Assembly (NCBI RefSeq): GCF_004340525.1
Contig: NZ_SLWX01000014.1
Coordinates: 1 to 64,000, forward strand
Reading direction: 5' to 3'
Length of the DNA stretch: 64,000 bases
DNA from: Chromatocurvus halotolerans
Lineage (GTDB): Bacteria; Pseudomonadota; Gammaproteobacteria; Pseudomonadales; Halieaceae
Each line of letters starts with the position of its first letter. The first letter of the stretch is position 1. The notes under the pieces are model-generated. The model was not told the DNA's origin, searched no databases, and was given only the letters and a program-made list of their open reading frames with translations. A program made the position numbers and the translations under genes. Shown here piece after piece: positions 1 to 7,350 of the stretch.

Positions 1-40
1 ACCCCGAGCGAGAAGGTCTTTGTGGCCAGAGCGTCGATAG

Positions 41-274
41 TCACCAGTTACGAGAAACCGGATGATTTACGCGGCAACTATCTTGACATCTACCGGATCG
101 GGCCAGGTTCACCGCGCTGGTGATGTCATTGGCAAGGGCAGACGTGCGACTGCTCACCAGAAAGTTATTGAAGGAAGGGACGCCCACGGCCACGAGAATG
201 CCGTCCACGGCCACTATGACCATCAGCTCGATCATGGTAAAACCGTGATTACGACGATAGGGGTGTGTATTCAT
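41..274 (-). pseudogene. Truncated FimT/GspH-type minor pilin
   Basis: The N-terminus (start ATG at 274) carries a short basic leader and the type IV prepilin signature GFTMIELM followed by a hydrophobic helix, then a FimT-like stretch (SFNNFLVSSRTSALANDI, NLARS). This is the hallmark of GspH/FimT minor pilins, which are cut after the Gly by prepilin peptidase and inserted into the pilus. The family usually has about 150-200 residues. Here similarity stops after roughly 60 residues, and the frame ends 17 residues later at 41-43. An Asp also sits inside the hydrophobic helix (VAVDGIL), where Ile or Leu is normal. I infer a frameshifted or decayed gene. The remainder would lie at the very left edge of the window or beyond it. 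Confidence 0.6.
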
Positions 275-443
275 GGTGTTTGGGTATTCGTTACCCAGGG
301 TTCCACTCGGCAATAGTGACGCTTTACTTAAGCACTGCCACTGGCATCGGTCAACCAAGTCTTGCCGTATTCTTGAACCCGGGTTTGCCGCTGATTACCC
401 AACTTCAGGCCGCCAGTGGCAGAGATGAGACCCCACACAGGTG

Positions 444-1318
444 TCATTGATAGCTGGATTTTCTCCAGCCGCCATCCGAAATCTTGCTGCTACGACCACG
501 CAAAGTGCCGCCTGCAAAGACCATCACCAATCCAATCAGCCAAAGAGTGCCAGGTGCGGATACCTGAGTGATCGAGAACAAGGGATCGTGCGCCCAGATA
601 CCCACGTTAGACAATTCCTGCCCATTCACAACGTTAGGCTGCCAGGATCCGGTGAAATAATAGGCGGTGTCACCCAGGCTAATGTCCAGACCAGCGTCCA
701 GCAAATCCCAGAAGTTGAAGTCAAAGATGGCCCACGGGGCCTCAGCACTATTGGAGCCTTTCAGCACAAAGGTAAGGTGATCAAAAACTGCGGGGCGACC
801 GAGAGCCTGGGTGGCGCCGTCAATTGCACCGGGGTCGACCAGAAGCGACCATTCGCCATTATTATTGAAGGAAAGATCAATGAACTGATTCAGGTTATAT
901 TCGTTTACGTCCTTGTAGCTGCTGTCGTTGATCCACTCTCCGTTGGACGTGACCTCTGACTGCGCCAGCATTATCCAGCCGGGCGTGGTTGCGTCTACCC
1001 AAGCATCGTTATCATTGGTGAGGAACTGATTGGGGTCGATATAGTAATCCGTATTTCCGGTGCCCCCGATCTGACCATTGAGGAGACCGTCATACAGGTC
1101 GCCCACATTGGGTGAGGGGCTTTTGCCCCAGGCATTGTTTGGGTCTGTGATGAAACCCAGACAGCTGGTCGACGATATTGGGTAGCTGCTGAGCGCAGCA
1201 CCACTACGGAAACCGATAGGGTTATTAATGTTGATAGACCCATTGTTTTCGTATATCCCAGTAATTTTCACCGAGTCGGTTTCACAAGGCTGCGCACTTG
1301 CGTATTCCAGACCAAGCC
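444..1318 (-). pseudogene. PEP-CTERM-like protein, N-terminus lost to IS21 insertion
   Basis: About 290 residues of a secreted-type protein rich in Asn, Gly and Ser. It ends in a sorting-like tail: SAPGTLWLIGLVMVFAGG, then an Arg cluster (RGR). This matches the PEP-CTERM layout (Pro-containing motif, transmembrane helix, basic end) recognised by exosortase, although the motif reads S-A-P-G rather than P-E-P. The open frame runs upstream into the 23-bp terminal repeats of the adjacent IS21 element (start codon at 1379 inside the IS end), so the signal peptide is missing and the first 20 or so residues are IS-derived. I call it a substrate gene broken by the insertion. No matching N-terminal half is evident beyond the other IS end, so a deletion may have followed. 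The body resembles no family I recognise. Confidence 0.65.
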
Positions 1319-1394
1319 TGCCACTGATTCCAGACGAAGCCTGCCACCCATTCCACGCGAATGCTGCCACTGATTCCACGGCAAAGCTGCCACA
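1319..1394. repeat. IS21 left-end 23-bp tandem repeats
   Basis: Three head-to-tail 23-bp units begin TGCCACTGATTCC, TGCCACCCATTCC and TGCCACTGATTCC at 1319, 1342 and 1365, with a TGCCACA start of another at 1388. They are inverted relative to the right-end boxes and are probably transposase-binding sites. Confidence 0.8.
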
Positions 1395-1483
1395 CTGGCA
1401 GCGTGCCTGAAGGCCCTACCAGGAGCGACCCGACGCGGGATAACTAACCGGTATTCTGGCCCCTTCCAACCGGAGGGGATCAG

Positions 1484-3025
1484 ATGCCTGCAAAGAGGTT
1501 ATCCATGCGTAAAATCAAGGAAGTCCTTCGCCTCAAGTGGGGCGCGGGCATGAGCAATCGCCAGATTGCGACCAGTTGCGGCATCGGCCGTCCCACCGTC
1601 GGGGAATACCTGCGCCGGGCCCAGGAGGCCGGCGTGAGCTGGCCCCTGCCAGTCGGCCTGGACGATACCCGGCTGGAGCGGCTGCTGTTCCCGCCCCCAC
1701 CCGACCTGCCAGCTCAGGATCGAGGTATTCCCGACTGGCTGGTTATCCACCAGGAGCTCAAGCACAAACACGTGACCCTGTTCCTGCTCTGGCAGGAGTA
1801 CCGGGAGGCGAACCCTGATGGCTACCAGTACAGCTGGTTCTGCGAGCACTATCGCGCCTGGCAAGGCAAGCTGGATGTGGTTATGCGCCAGGACCACCGT
1901 GCCGGTGAGAAGCTGTTTGTAGACTATGCTGGCCAGACCGTGCCGGTAATCGACCGCGTCACCGGCGAGGTCCGTGGCGCACAGATCTTCGTCGCGGTGC
2001 TCGGGGCGTCCAACTACACCTTTGCCGAGGCCACCTGGACACAGGGCCTGCCGGACTGGATCGGTTCCCACGTCCGCGCCTTCCGCTTCCTGGGCGGCGT
2101 GCCGGAACTGGTGGTACCGGACAACCTGCGCGCCGGCGTCAGCAAGGCCCACCGCTACGAGCCCGACACCAATCCCACCTACCAGGACATGGCCTCGCAC
2201 TACGGCGTCGCCGTGCTCCCGGCGCGGGTCCGCAAGCCGCGCGACAAGGCCAAGGTGGAAGGCGGGGTGCTGGTGGTGGAGCGCTGGATCCTGGCGGCGC
2301 TGCGCCACCGCCAGTTCTTCTCCCTGCTGGAACTCAACGACGCCATCGGCAAGTTGTTGGTGAAGCTCAATGCCCGGCCCTTCCGCAAAGTCCCCGGTTG
2401 CCGCCAAGAGCACTTCGAGCAGTGGGACCGACCGGCACTGCAACCCCTGCCGGCGGAGCCCTACGTGTATGCCGAGTGGAAGAAGGCCCGGGTGCATATC
2501 GACTACCACGTGGCCGTCGACGGCCATTACTACTCGGTACCCCATGCCCTGATCAAGCGCGAGGTCGAGGTGCGCATGACCGTCAACACCCTCGAGTGCT
2601 TCTACCGGGGCGAGCGTGTTGCCAGCCATCAGCGGTCCAACCTGAAGGGGCGCCACACCACGGTGTCCGCCCACATGCCGGAGTCGCACCGCCAGGCGGG
2701 GGAGTGGTCTCCCGAGCGCTTGCTGAAGTGGGCCGCCCAAACCGGGCCGGCAACGGAGAAGCTCATCCGGACCGTGATGGCGTCCCGCAAGCACCCACAG
2801 CAGGCCTACCGGTCCTGTCTGGGTATCTTGCGCCTGGGCAAGGCCTATGGGGAGGCGCGCCTTGAAGCGGCGTGCCGGCGGGCATTGATGCTGGGTAGCT
2901 GCCGCTACAAGAGCATCGAATCGATCCTCAAGCACCGCCTGGACGAGCAGCCACTGGAGGAGCAACAGGAGCTGGCCCTGCCAGACACCCACGACAACAT
3001 CCGCGGTCCCGCGTACTACCACTGA
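1484..3025 (+). CDS. istA: IS21-family transposase IstA
   Basis: A 513-residue DDE transposase, full length for the family. It has an N-terminal helix-turn-helix (about residues 15-50, [20 protein letters not shown]), then a retroviral-integrase-type core in which the likely catalytic acids are D147 (FVDYAGQ), D213 (VPDNLRAG) and E259 (KAKVEG), followed by a C-terminal Mu-transposase-like part. It cuts and joins the element's ends and works with the ATPase IstB. The ATG at 1484 gives the usual family N-terminus ([18 protein letters not shown]). istB follows 12 bp after the stop. The frame is intact, so IstA itself is probably still functional, while its partner is damaged. Confidence 0.95.
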   Translation: MPAKRLSMRKIKEVLRLKWGAGMSNRQIATSCGIGRPTVGEYLRRAQEAGVSWPLPVGLDDTRLERLLFPPPPDLPAQDRGIPDWLVIHQELKHKHVTLFLLWQEYREANPDGYQYSWFCEHYRAWQGKLDVVMRQDHRAGEKLFVDYAGQTVPVIDRVTGEVRGAQIFVAVLGASNYTFAEATWTQGLPDWIGSHVRAFRFLGGVPELVVPDNLRAGVSKAHRYEPDTNPTYQDMASHYGVAVLPARVRKPRDKAKVEGGVLVVERWILAALRHRQFFSLLELNDAIGKLLVKLNARPFRKVPGCRQEHFEQWDRPALQPLPAEPYVYAEWKKARVHIDYHVAVDGHYYSVPHALIKREVEVRMTVNTLECFYRGERVASHQRSNLKGRHTTVSAHMPESHRQAGEWSPERLLKWAAQTGPATEKLIRTVMASRKHPQQAYRSCLGILRLGKAYGEARLEAACRRALMLGSCRYKSIESILKHRLDEQPLEEQQELALPDTHDNIRGPAYYH

Positions 3026-3037
3026 CAGGAGAACACC

Positions 3038-3791
3038 ATGTTGAAGCATCCCACCCTGGATGGACTCCAGACCCTCAAACTCACCGGCATGGCAGCGGCA
3101 CTGACCGATCAGATGGCCACCCCGGAGATCGATGAACTGGCCTTCGAGGAGCGCCTCGGCCTGCTGGTGGATCGAGAGATCACCGAGCGGGAGAACCGGC
3201 GCCTGACCAGCCGTCTGCGTCGAGCCCGACTGCGGCACGCCGCCGCCCTGGAAGACATTGACTATCGCAATCCCCGCGGGCTGGACAAGGGGCTGATCCA
3301 GTCATTGGCGAGCTGCCAGTGGGCAAAGGAGCACCTCAACATCCTGATCACCGGCCCCACCGGGGTCGGCAAGACCTGGCTGGCCTGCGCCCTGGCACAC
3401 AAGACCTGCCGCGAGGGCTATACGGTCCAGTACCTGCGCCTGACCCGGCTGCTGCGGGACCTGATGATCGCCAAGGGGGACGGCCGCTATCCCAAGCTGC
3501 TGGCCAACCTCGCCAAGGTGGACGTCCTGCTGCTGGATGACTGGGGGCTGATGAAGCTGAGCGCGGAGAATCGACGTGATCTGCTGGAGGTGCTGGAGGA
3601 CCGTCACGGCAGACGCTCGACCATCGCGACCAGCCAGTTGCCCATCGATGAGTGGCATGCGGTGATCGGCGATCCGACGCTGGCTGACGCCATCCTGGAC
3701 CGCCTGGTTCAACGCCTACAAGATCAATCTCAGGGGTGAATCAATGCGAAAACGCCAAGCCAAGTTGACGAGCGCCACCGCTTCCGAGTAA
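3038..3791 (+). pseudogene. istB: IS21 helper ATPase IstB, frameshifted near the C-terminus
   Basis: An AAA+ ATPase that assists IstA in target selection and strand transfer. Residues 1-224 match IstB well: N-terminal domain, Walker A GPTGVGKT at 106-113, Walker B LLLDDWG at 164-170, and the family motif TIATSQLPIDEWH near 195-207. After LDRLV (codon ending 3709) the usual HNAYKINLKGESMRK tail is missing from the reading frame, which ends at 3739 as QRLQDQSQG. The missing tail appears intact in another frame (NAYKINLRGESMRKRQ, running to the TAA at 3789-3791). The DNA reads GTTCAACGCC where GTTCACAACGCC would be expected, so a 2-bp CA loss in a CACA run explains it. The shortened product has 233 residues and may be partly active. 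Confidence 0.85.
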
Positions 3792-3823
3792 CAATGCAAA
3801 CCCCGCGTCGCTACGCTCCGGTG

Positions 3824-3880
3824 GGTGGCAGCTTTGCGCAGGTCCGGGTGGCAGGCTTCACGTGGAATGGGTGGCAGACT
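3824..3880. repeat. IS21 right-end repeats
   Basis: Three GTGGCA boxes sit exactly 23 bp apart (3825, 3848, 3871). The segments between them, read on the minus strand (for example TGCCACCCATTCCACGTG), match the left-end units, so these are the inverted counterparts. Confidence 0.8.
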
Positions 3881-4302
3881 TCAGCGGTTTACGCAGACAG
3901 GACGAATTCCTGAAGGAAAGGCAGTCCGGCCTCAAGGGGCGCAGTTGGTTACACTCCCTGAGGCGACGACAATTATCATCGCTGCCATAGATTACTTTGT
4001 CGACGATCTGGTAGGGTTTTACGCTGCCCGCCCCGGCAGGCGCACTGAGGCGTTAGAGCCACTACATCAGGGGCTACGGCAGCACCTCGGCTCACTGCGC
4101 TATGGTGAAGAAAAATAAAGCGCAGTTCGGAGATGCCTCGGCTACCAAATCAGTACACTTCCGCATCGCGAGAGCCGACTCCAAGGCCAACAGATCTGGT
4201 GGCGAATCTACCGGAAACTGTGTCAGGATTTTTTACAATACTTTTCACTATCAGGTCAGCGGCTCTAGTTTCAAGCAGGTATTTTATTTTTTTTAGCTTA
4301 AT

Positions 4303-4315
4303 AATCAACGTTTTA
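4303..4315 (+). promoter_or_regulatory. IHF-binding site candidate
   Basis: AATCAACGTTTTA fits the IHF consensus WATCAANNNNTTR at every defined position. It lies 20 bp upstream of the -24 element, roughly -50 from the expected transcription start, where IHF commonly bends DNA to bring an upstream activator to sigma-54 polymerase. It sits inside an AT-rich inverted repeat (4294-4320), so other binding proteins are possible. Confidence 0.6.
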
Positions 4316-4334
4316 AGCTACTTCTGGGGTCAGG

Positions 4335-4350
4335 TGGCACGATTACTGCT
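4335..4350 (+). promoter_or_regulatory. Sigma-54 (-24/-12) promoter
   Basis: TGGCACGATTACTGCT has the invariant GG (4336-4337) and GC (4348-4349) exactly 12 bp apart. The -24 box TGGCACG is perfect and the -12 box CTGCT is one base from TTGCW. The predicted start is near 4361, giving a leader of about 75 nt before the PEP-CTERM gene at 4435. The window encodes PrsR, a sigma-54-dependent activator of the PEP-CTERM system, which is the natural candidate regulator. Confidence 0.75.
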
Positions 4351-4434
4351 TTATCTCAAGTGAAAAATCCGGCAACACACAGAAACTATCGCCGCGAATC
4401 GGCAAGTAACAATGCACTTGAGAGGAAAGCACTC

Positions 4435-5364
4435 ATGAGAATATTCAATTCAACAGTCGGCAGGACGGTTGGAGCAGCAGCGATCGCAGCAGCCCTGCTC
4501 CTACCTACTCAAGCAAGCGCCAACCTGACCTTTGGGTCGGACATGAAAATTGACACCACCGGAATTGATTATGATAATGGTGATGGGAATACAGTAACTG
4601 ATATATTTACGCAGTTCGGATTCAATCAGCTACTCGCCACCTCTGTTTACTACATTGCGGAAGCGGGTGAAGGAGCCCTGCCTGATCCTTTCACTCCTAC
4701 AGCCGGTGATGATTTTCGCTTGTTGGGAGAGTTTTTCGATACCAACGATGCAGCTAAGCTAGATGCACTCGAAGCGCCCACTCCAACCGGCAGTCAGAAT
4801 GAACTTACTAGCCTCTCACCACTCAGTAACTCCAGTAGTAACCTTGAAGATTTCAATAATGACTGGTTCGTCAGGGTTTTCACCGACATTGAGGGTGTAC
4901 TAACGACTGGTGGTCCTCAATATACGGGCGGCACCATCAGACTTGAGGCTTTTGGGAACGACATAGCCACCCAGACTGTGCTGACATTCACCGTAATAGG
5001 ATCGTCCATTCAAGCGGCAGATCTCAATCTTTTCATGAACGTAACGCAGGCTGCTTCCAACTTCCTGTTTATTGACGATGGTTCGGGCAATTTCGTTGAC
5101 ATCTCCACCGCAATCAACGATCCAAGTTTCCCTTCTGCCGTACTCGACACGAACGTTAACCCTGCCATTCCCTCGTTTGGTGATATTGAAGAAAGCGCCC
5201 TTACAGTTGGAACCTTCAACGATCGAGACGTAGCGTGGCGTCAGGCGACCCTGGATGGATCGGTCGGAATTGAAGTCCCGTCACCCGGTCCGCTCGCGTT
5301 GATCGGTGTGGGTCTGTTCGCTGCCGGCGTAAGCCGTTTCGGCAAGAAGCGAAAGGCGGCCTAG
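4435..5364 (+). CDS. PEP-CTERM sorting-domain protein
   Basis: A secreted 309-residue protein. Residues 1-29 form a Sec signal peptide (MRIFNSTVGRTVGAAAIAAA, ending at an A-S-A site). The acidic Asn/Thr/Gly-rich body has no domain I recognise. The C-terminus is a sorting tail: VPSPGPLALIGVGLFAAG, a hydrophobic helix and a basic end (RFGKKRKAA). The motif is P-S-P rather than P-E-P, a tolerated variant in XrtA systems. Exosortase A should cleave before the helix, releasing the protein to the surface or the EPS matrix. The ATG at 4435 is preferred over the upstream in-frame ATG at 4360 because it has AGAGGAAA about 6 nt upstream and begins the signal peptide, and because 4360 lies at the predicted transcription start. 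It has its own sigma-54 promoter and a strong terminator, so it is a single-gene transcript. Confidence 0.9.
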   Translation: MRIFNSTVGRTVGAAAIAAALLLPTQASANLTFGSDMKIDTTGIDYDNGDGNTVTDIFTQFGFNQLLATSVYYIAEAGEGALPDPFTPTAGDDFRLLGEFFDTNDAAKLDALEAPTPTGSQNELTSLSPLSNSSSNLEDFNNDWFVRVFTDIEGVLTTGGPQYTGGTIRLEAFGNDIATQTVLTFTVIGSSIQAADLNLFMNVTQAASNFLFIDDGSGNFVDISTAINDPSFPSAVLDTNVNPAIPSFGDIEESALTVGTFNDRDVAWRQATLDGSVGIEVPSPGPLALIGVGLFAAGVSRFGKKRKAA

Positions 5365-5407
5365 CACCGCGTCAGCCTCCAGCTTGGGTAAAAATCAAGT
5401 AGGCGTT

Positions 5408-5433
5408 AAAAAGAGGGCTTCGGCCCTCTTTTT
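5408..5433 (+). terminator. Rho-independent terminator after the PEP-CTERM gene
   Basis: AAAAAGAGGGC, a TTCG tetraloop and GCCCTCTTTTT form an 11-bp perfect stem with a following T tract, 43 nt past the stop codon. Confidence 0.95.
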
Positions 5434-5478
5434 TTGCGTTTTAGTTCGCCAGGAATGCAGCTATTGCGAGACTGATTA

Positions 5479-7281
5479 GTGCGACTCCTATTCCTCAAAC
5501 TCTTTACGGCGCTGGCCGTGTTAAGCGTCCTCACGGCATACTTGCACTACCGTCACACCGGCCTCACCCCCTATCGCTACACAACCCTCGTTATCAACAC
5601 CATCAACACCGATGCCTCTCCAATACGTCAACGGTTAGCCGACGTCGTCAGGCGCTTTACCCTCGGCAGCGGTCTGATCAAGGACCCATTAGATGCCGAC
5701 CCACCCGACCTGCAGATGCCCCTGCCCACCTGGCGCGGCAAGGGTGCCAACGCATTGCGTGAAACCGTGCATCCGCGCTACCGCACAACAGGTGAACCCA
5801 TTCCCCTGGCGGATACCAACCTGTGGATACTACACGAAGCCCAGGGACCGACCCGGGAGGTCCCTGTGGAATCCACAGACAGCCTGACGCGTGCTCTGGC
5901 CAGTGCCGCACCCGGGGACCGGATTATCCTGGCACCCGGTCACTATGCGATACGATCCCCGCTGACACTGGGAGGCACGGGCAGCGCTCAGCAGCCGCTG
6001 CAGCTTACCGCTGCACGCCTGGGCGAGGCGATTCTGACTTTCAAGGACGGCGGTTCGCTGCGGGTAAACGGATCGAATTGGACGGTATCAGACATCGTAA
6101 TGCGTAGGGACTGCGGCGATGCACCCTGCCCCGCCCCGGTTGAGCTGAGCCAACGCGCCAACCACTTCACCGCACGCAATCTGTTCGTCACCGGGGCTTC
6201 AGCGCTGCTCGAGCCGGCAAAAGATGGCGGCCCCGCCACCACGTCACTTGCCGAGGGCATCACCCTACTCAATGGCGAGTTATCCGCGAAGAGTGTGAGC
6301 CCAAGAGAAGTCGCGATACGCAGGATCAGCCGCGCCCGCGCTGACCGCCAGCTCATCACATTGTGCCCCACGGCAACGACAGCCACGGATTGCGACACCA
6401 CCAGCCTGCAGGACGCGGCTAAACAAGTCGCCCCGGGCGGCCTTATTCTGCTACGTCAGGGCAACTACCGACAGGCCGCGCACTTCCAGACCCCGGGCGT
6501 ACACCTGCTGGCCGAGCCCGGCGCGCGCCTGGTGGACACGGCCACCGGCGGCAAGGGTGCGATTGTGGTAAGCGCCGACATCACGGTAGAGGGCCTGGAG
6601 TGCAGCGGCATTACAGTGAGCAGCGGCAACGGTGCCTGTCTGCGCCAAAACCGCGGGGACGTCACACTGATGGGCGTGCACTTTCATCACTCCCAGATGG
6701 GCGTGCTCACCGGCCACGAGGGCGGCAACATCAGCATCTACGACAGCTACCTCCACGACAGCGGCGCGGGCGGGCGAGGCAATCTTGGCCACAACGTGTA
6801 TGTCAACAGCGGCCGGCTGGCCTTCATCCGCTCCTGGAGCCTGATGGCGCGCAACGCCGGGCATGAGCTCAAGTCACGGGCGGCACACACCCTGATCCAG
6901 GACAGCCTGATAGCCTCGGTCAATGCCCGCGACAGCCGATTGGTGGATGTGCCGGATGGCGGCGCGCTGGAGATTAGCGGCTCTGTGCTGGGTGAGGGAC
7001 CGCGCAGCGAGAACTGGGACATGATCGGCTATGGGCTGGAGATTCGAGACAAGACACCGCCACATGCCGAGAATGTGGTGCGGCTCGTCGGGAATACGTT
7101 CTATTCCGACCGGCCCCAAGGCGTTAACTTGCTTAACGCAGCGAATGCAAGTGATGTGGTGGCGCGGGACAACGTCGCTGTCGGTTTGCGCAATGTGGGG
7201 GAGCTTGCCAGCGCTTACGTAGATCGGGACGCCGCGCAGGTGCCGCCATTCCCCGCATTACAGGCCCTCGCGTTTCAATAA
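5479..7281 (+). CDS. Membrane-anchored right-handed beta-helix protein
   Basis: A 600-residue protein with one N-terminal hydrophobic helix (about residues 3-20, LLFLKLFTALAVLSVLTAYL) and no clear signal cleavage site, so probably anchored with the rest in the periplasm. Two related segments (about 135-160, SAAPGDRIILAPGHY; about 310-332, QVAPGGLILLRQGNY) match the cap-and-first-coil motif seen in polysaccharide-lyase and epimerase beta-helix folds such as chondroitinase-B-like and alginate-active enzymes. The later region repeats short strands with G-x-N/H turns (GVLTGHEGGNISIYDSYLHD). A role in cutting, epimerising or binding the exopolysaccharide is inferred; I cannot identify catalytic residues. 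The start is a GTG without a good ribosome site. It stands alone after a terminator and converges on the VanZ gene. Confidence 0.6.
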   Translation: MRLLFLKLFTALAVLSVLTAYLHYRHTGLTPYRYTTLVINTINTDASPIRQRLADVVRRFTLGSGLIKDPLDADPPDLQMPLPTWRGKGANALRETVHPRYRTTGEPIPLADTNLWILHEAQGPTREVPVESTDSLTRALASAAPGDRIILAPGHYAIRSPLTLGGTGSAQQPLQLTAARLGEAILTFKDGGSLRVNGSNWTVSDIVMRRDCGDAPCPAPVELSQRANHFTARNLFVTGASALLEPAKDGGPATTSLAEGITLLNGELSAKSVSPREVAIRRISRARADRQLITLCPTATTATDCDTTSLQDAAKQVAPGGLILLRQGNYRQAAHFQTPGVHLLAEPGARLVDTATGGKGAIVVSADITVEGLECSGITVSSGNGACLRQNRGDVTLMGVHFHHSQMGVLTGHEGGNISIYDSYLHDSGAGGRGNLGHNVYVNSGRLAFIRSWSLMARNAGHELKSRAAHTLIQDSLIASVNARDSRLVDVPDGGALEISGSVLGEGPRSENWDMIGYGLEIRDKTPPHAENVVRLVGNTFYSDRPQGVNLLNAANASDVVARDNVAVGLRNVGELASAYVDRDAAQVPPFPALQALAFQ

Positions 7282-7350
7282 ACGCGCGCTCAAAGTCACA
7301 CGACGTGCACGATCGTGGCTGCCTCTTTTTACTAATGGATTCGCCTGACA

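Larger units (their letters stand above)
1296..3890 (+). mobile_element. IS21-family insertion sequence
   Basis: It contains istA and istB in the standard order 12 bp apart. It is bounded by multiple terminal repeats: three 23-bp units at 1319-1387, and GTGGCA boxes spaced 23 bp apart at 3825, 3848 and 3871 in inverted orientation. Such repeated terminal sites are typical of IS21 elements, where they bind the transposase. The exact ends are uncertain by about 25 bp on each side, because a degenerate fourth unit precedes 1319 and the right end has a partial one. I could not identify a short target duplication. The insertion lies in a PEP-CTERM-like gene. Confidence 0.85.
3892..4434. other. IS flank, gene fragment and promoter region
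   Basis: This stretch has no convincing full gene. A plus-strand frame open from the IS end to 4118 ends with about 60 residues of protein-like sequence (EATTIIIAAIDYFVDDLVGF, then a Leu-rich tail) and could be the C-terminal stub of a disrupted chromosomal gene; I do not recognise the family. From about 4200 the DNA becomes AT-rich and holds a perfect 8-bp inverted repeat (TAGCTTAA/TTAAGCTA, 4294-4320), an IHF-type site and a sigma-54 promoter, which are listed separately. Confidence 0.4.

Noticed and set aside
1499-3238. 579-codon open frame opposite istA
   Set aside because: It is the reverse complement of a well-supported transposase in high-GC DNA; the product is low-complexity and matches no family.
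7282-7350. CACGATCGTG palindrome followed by a T-rich run between converging genes
   Set aside because: The stem is short and separated from the T run; too weak for a terminator call.
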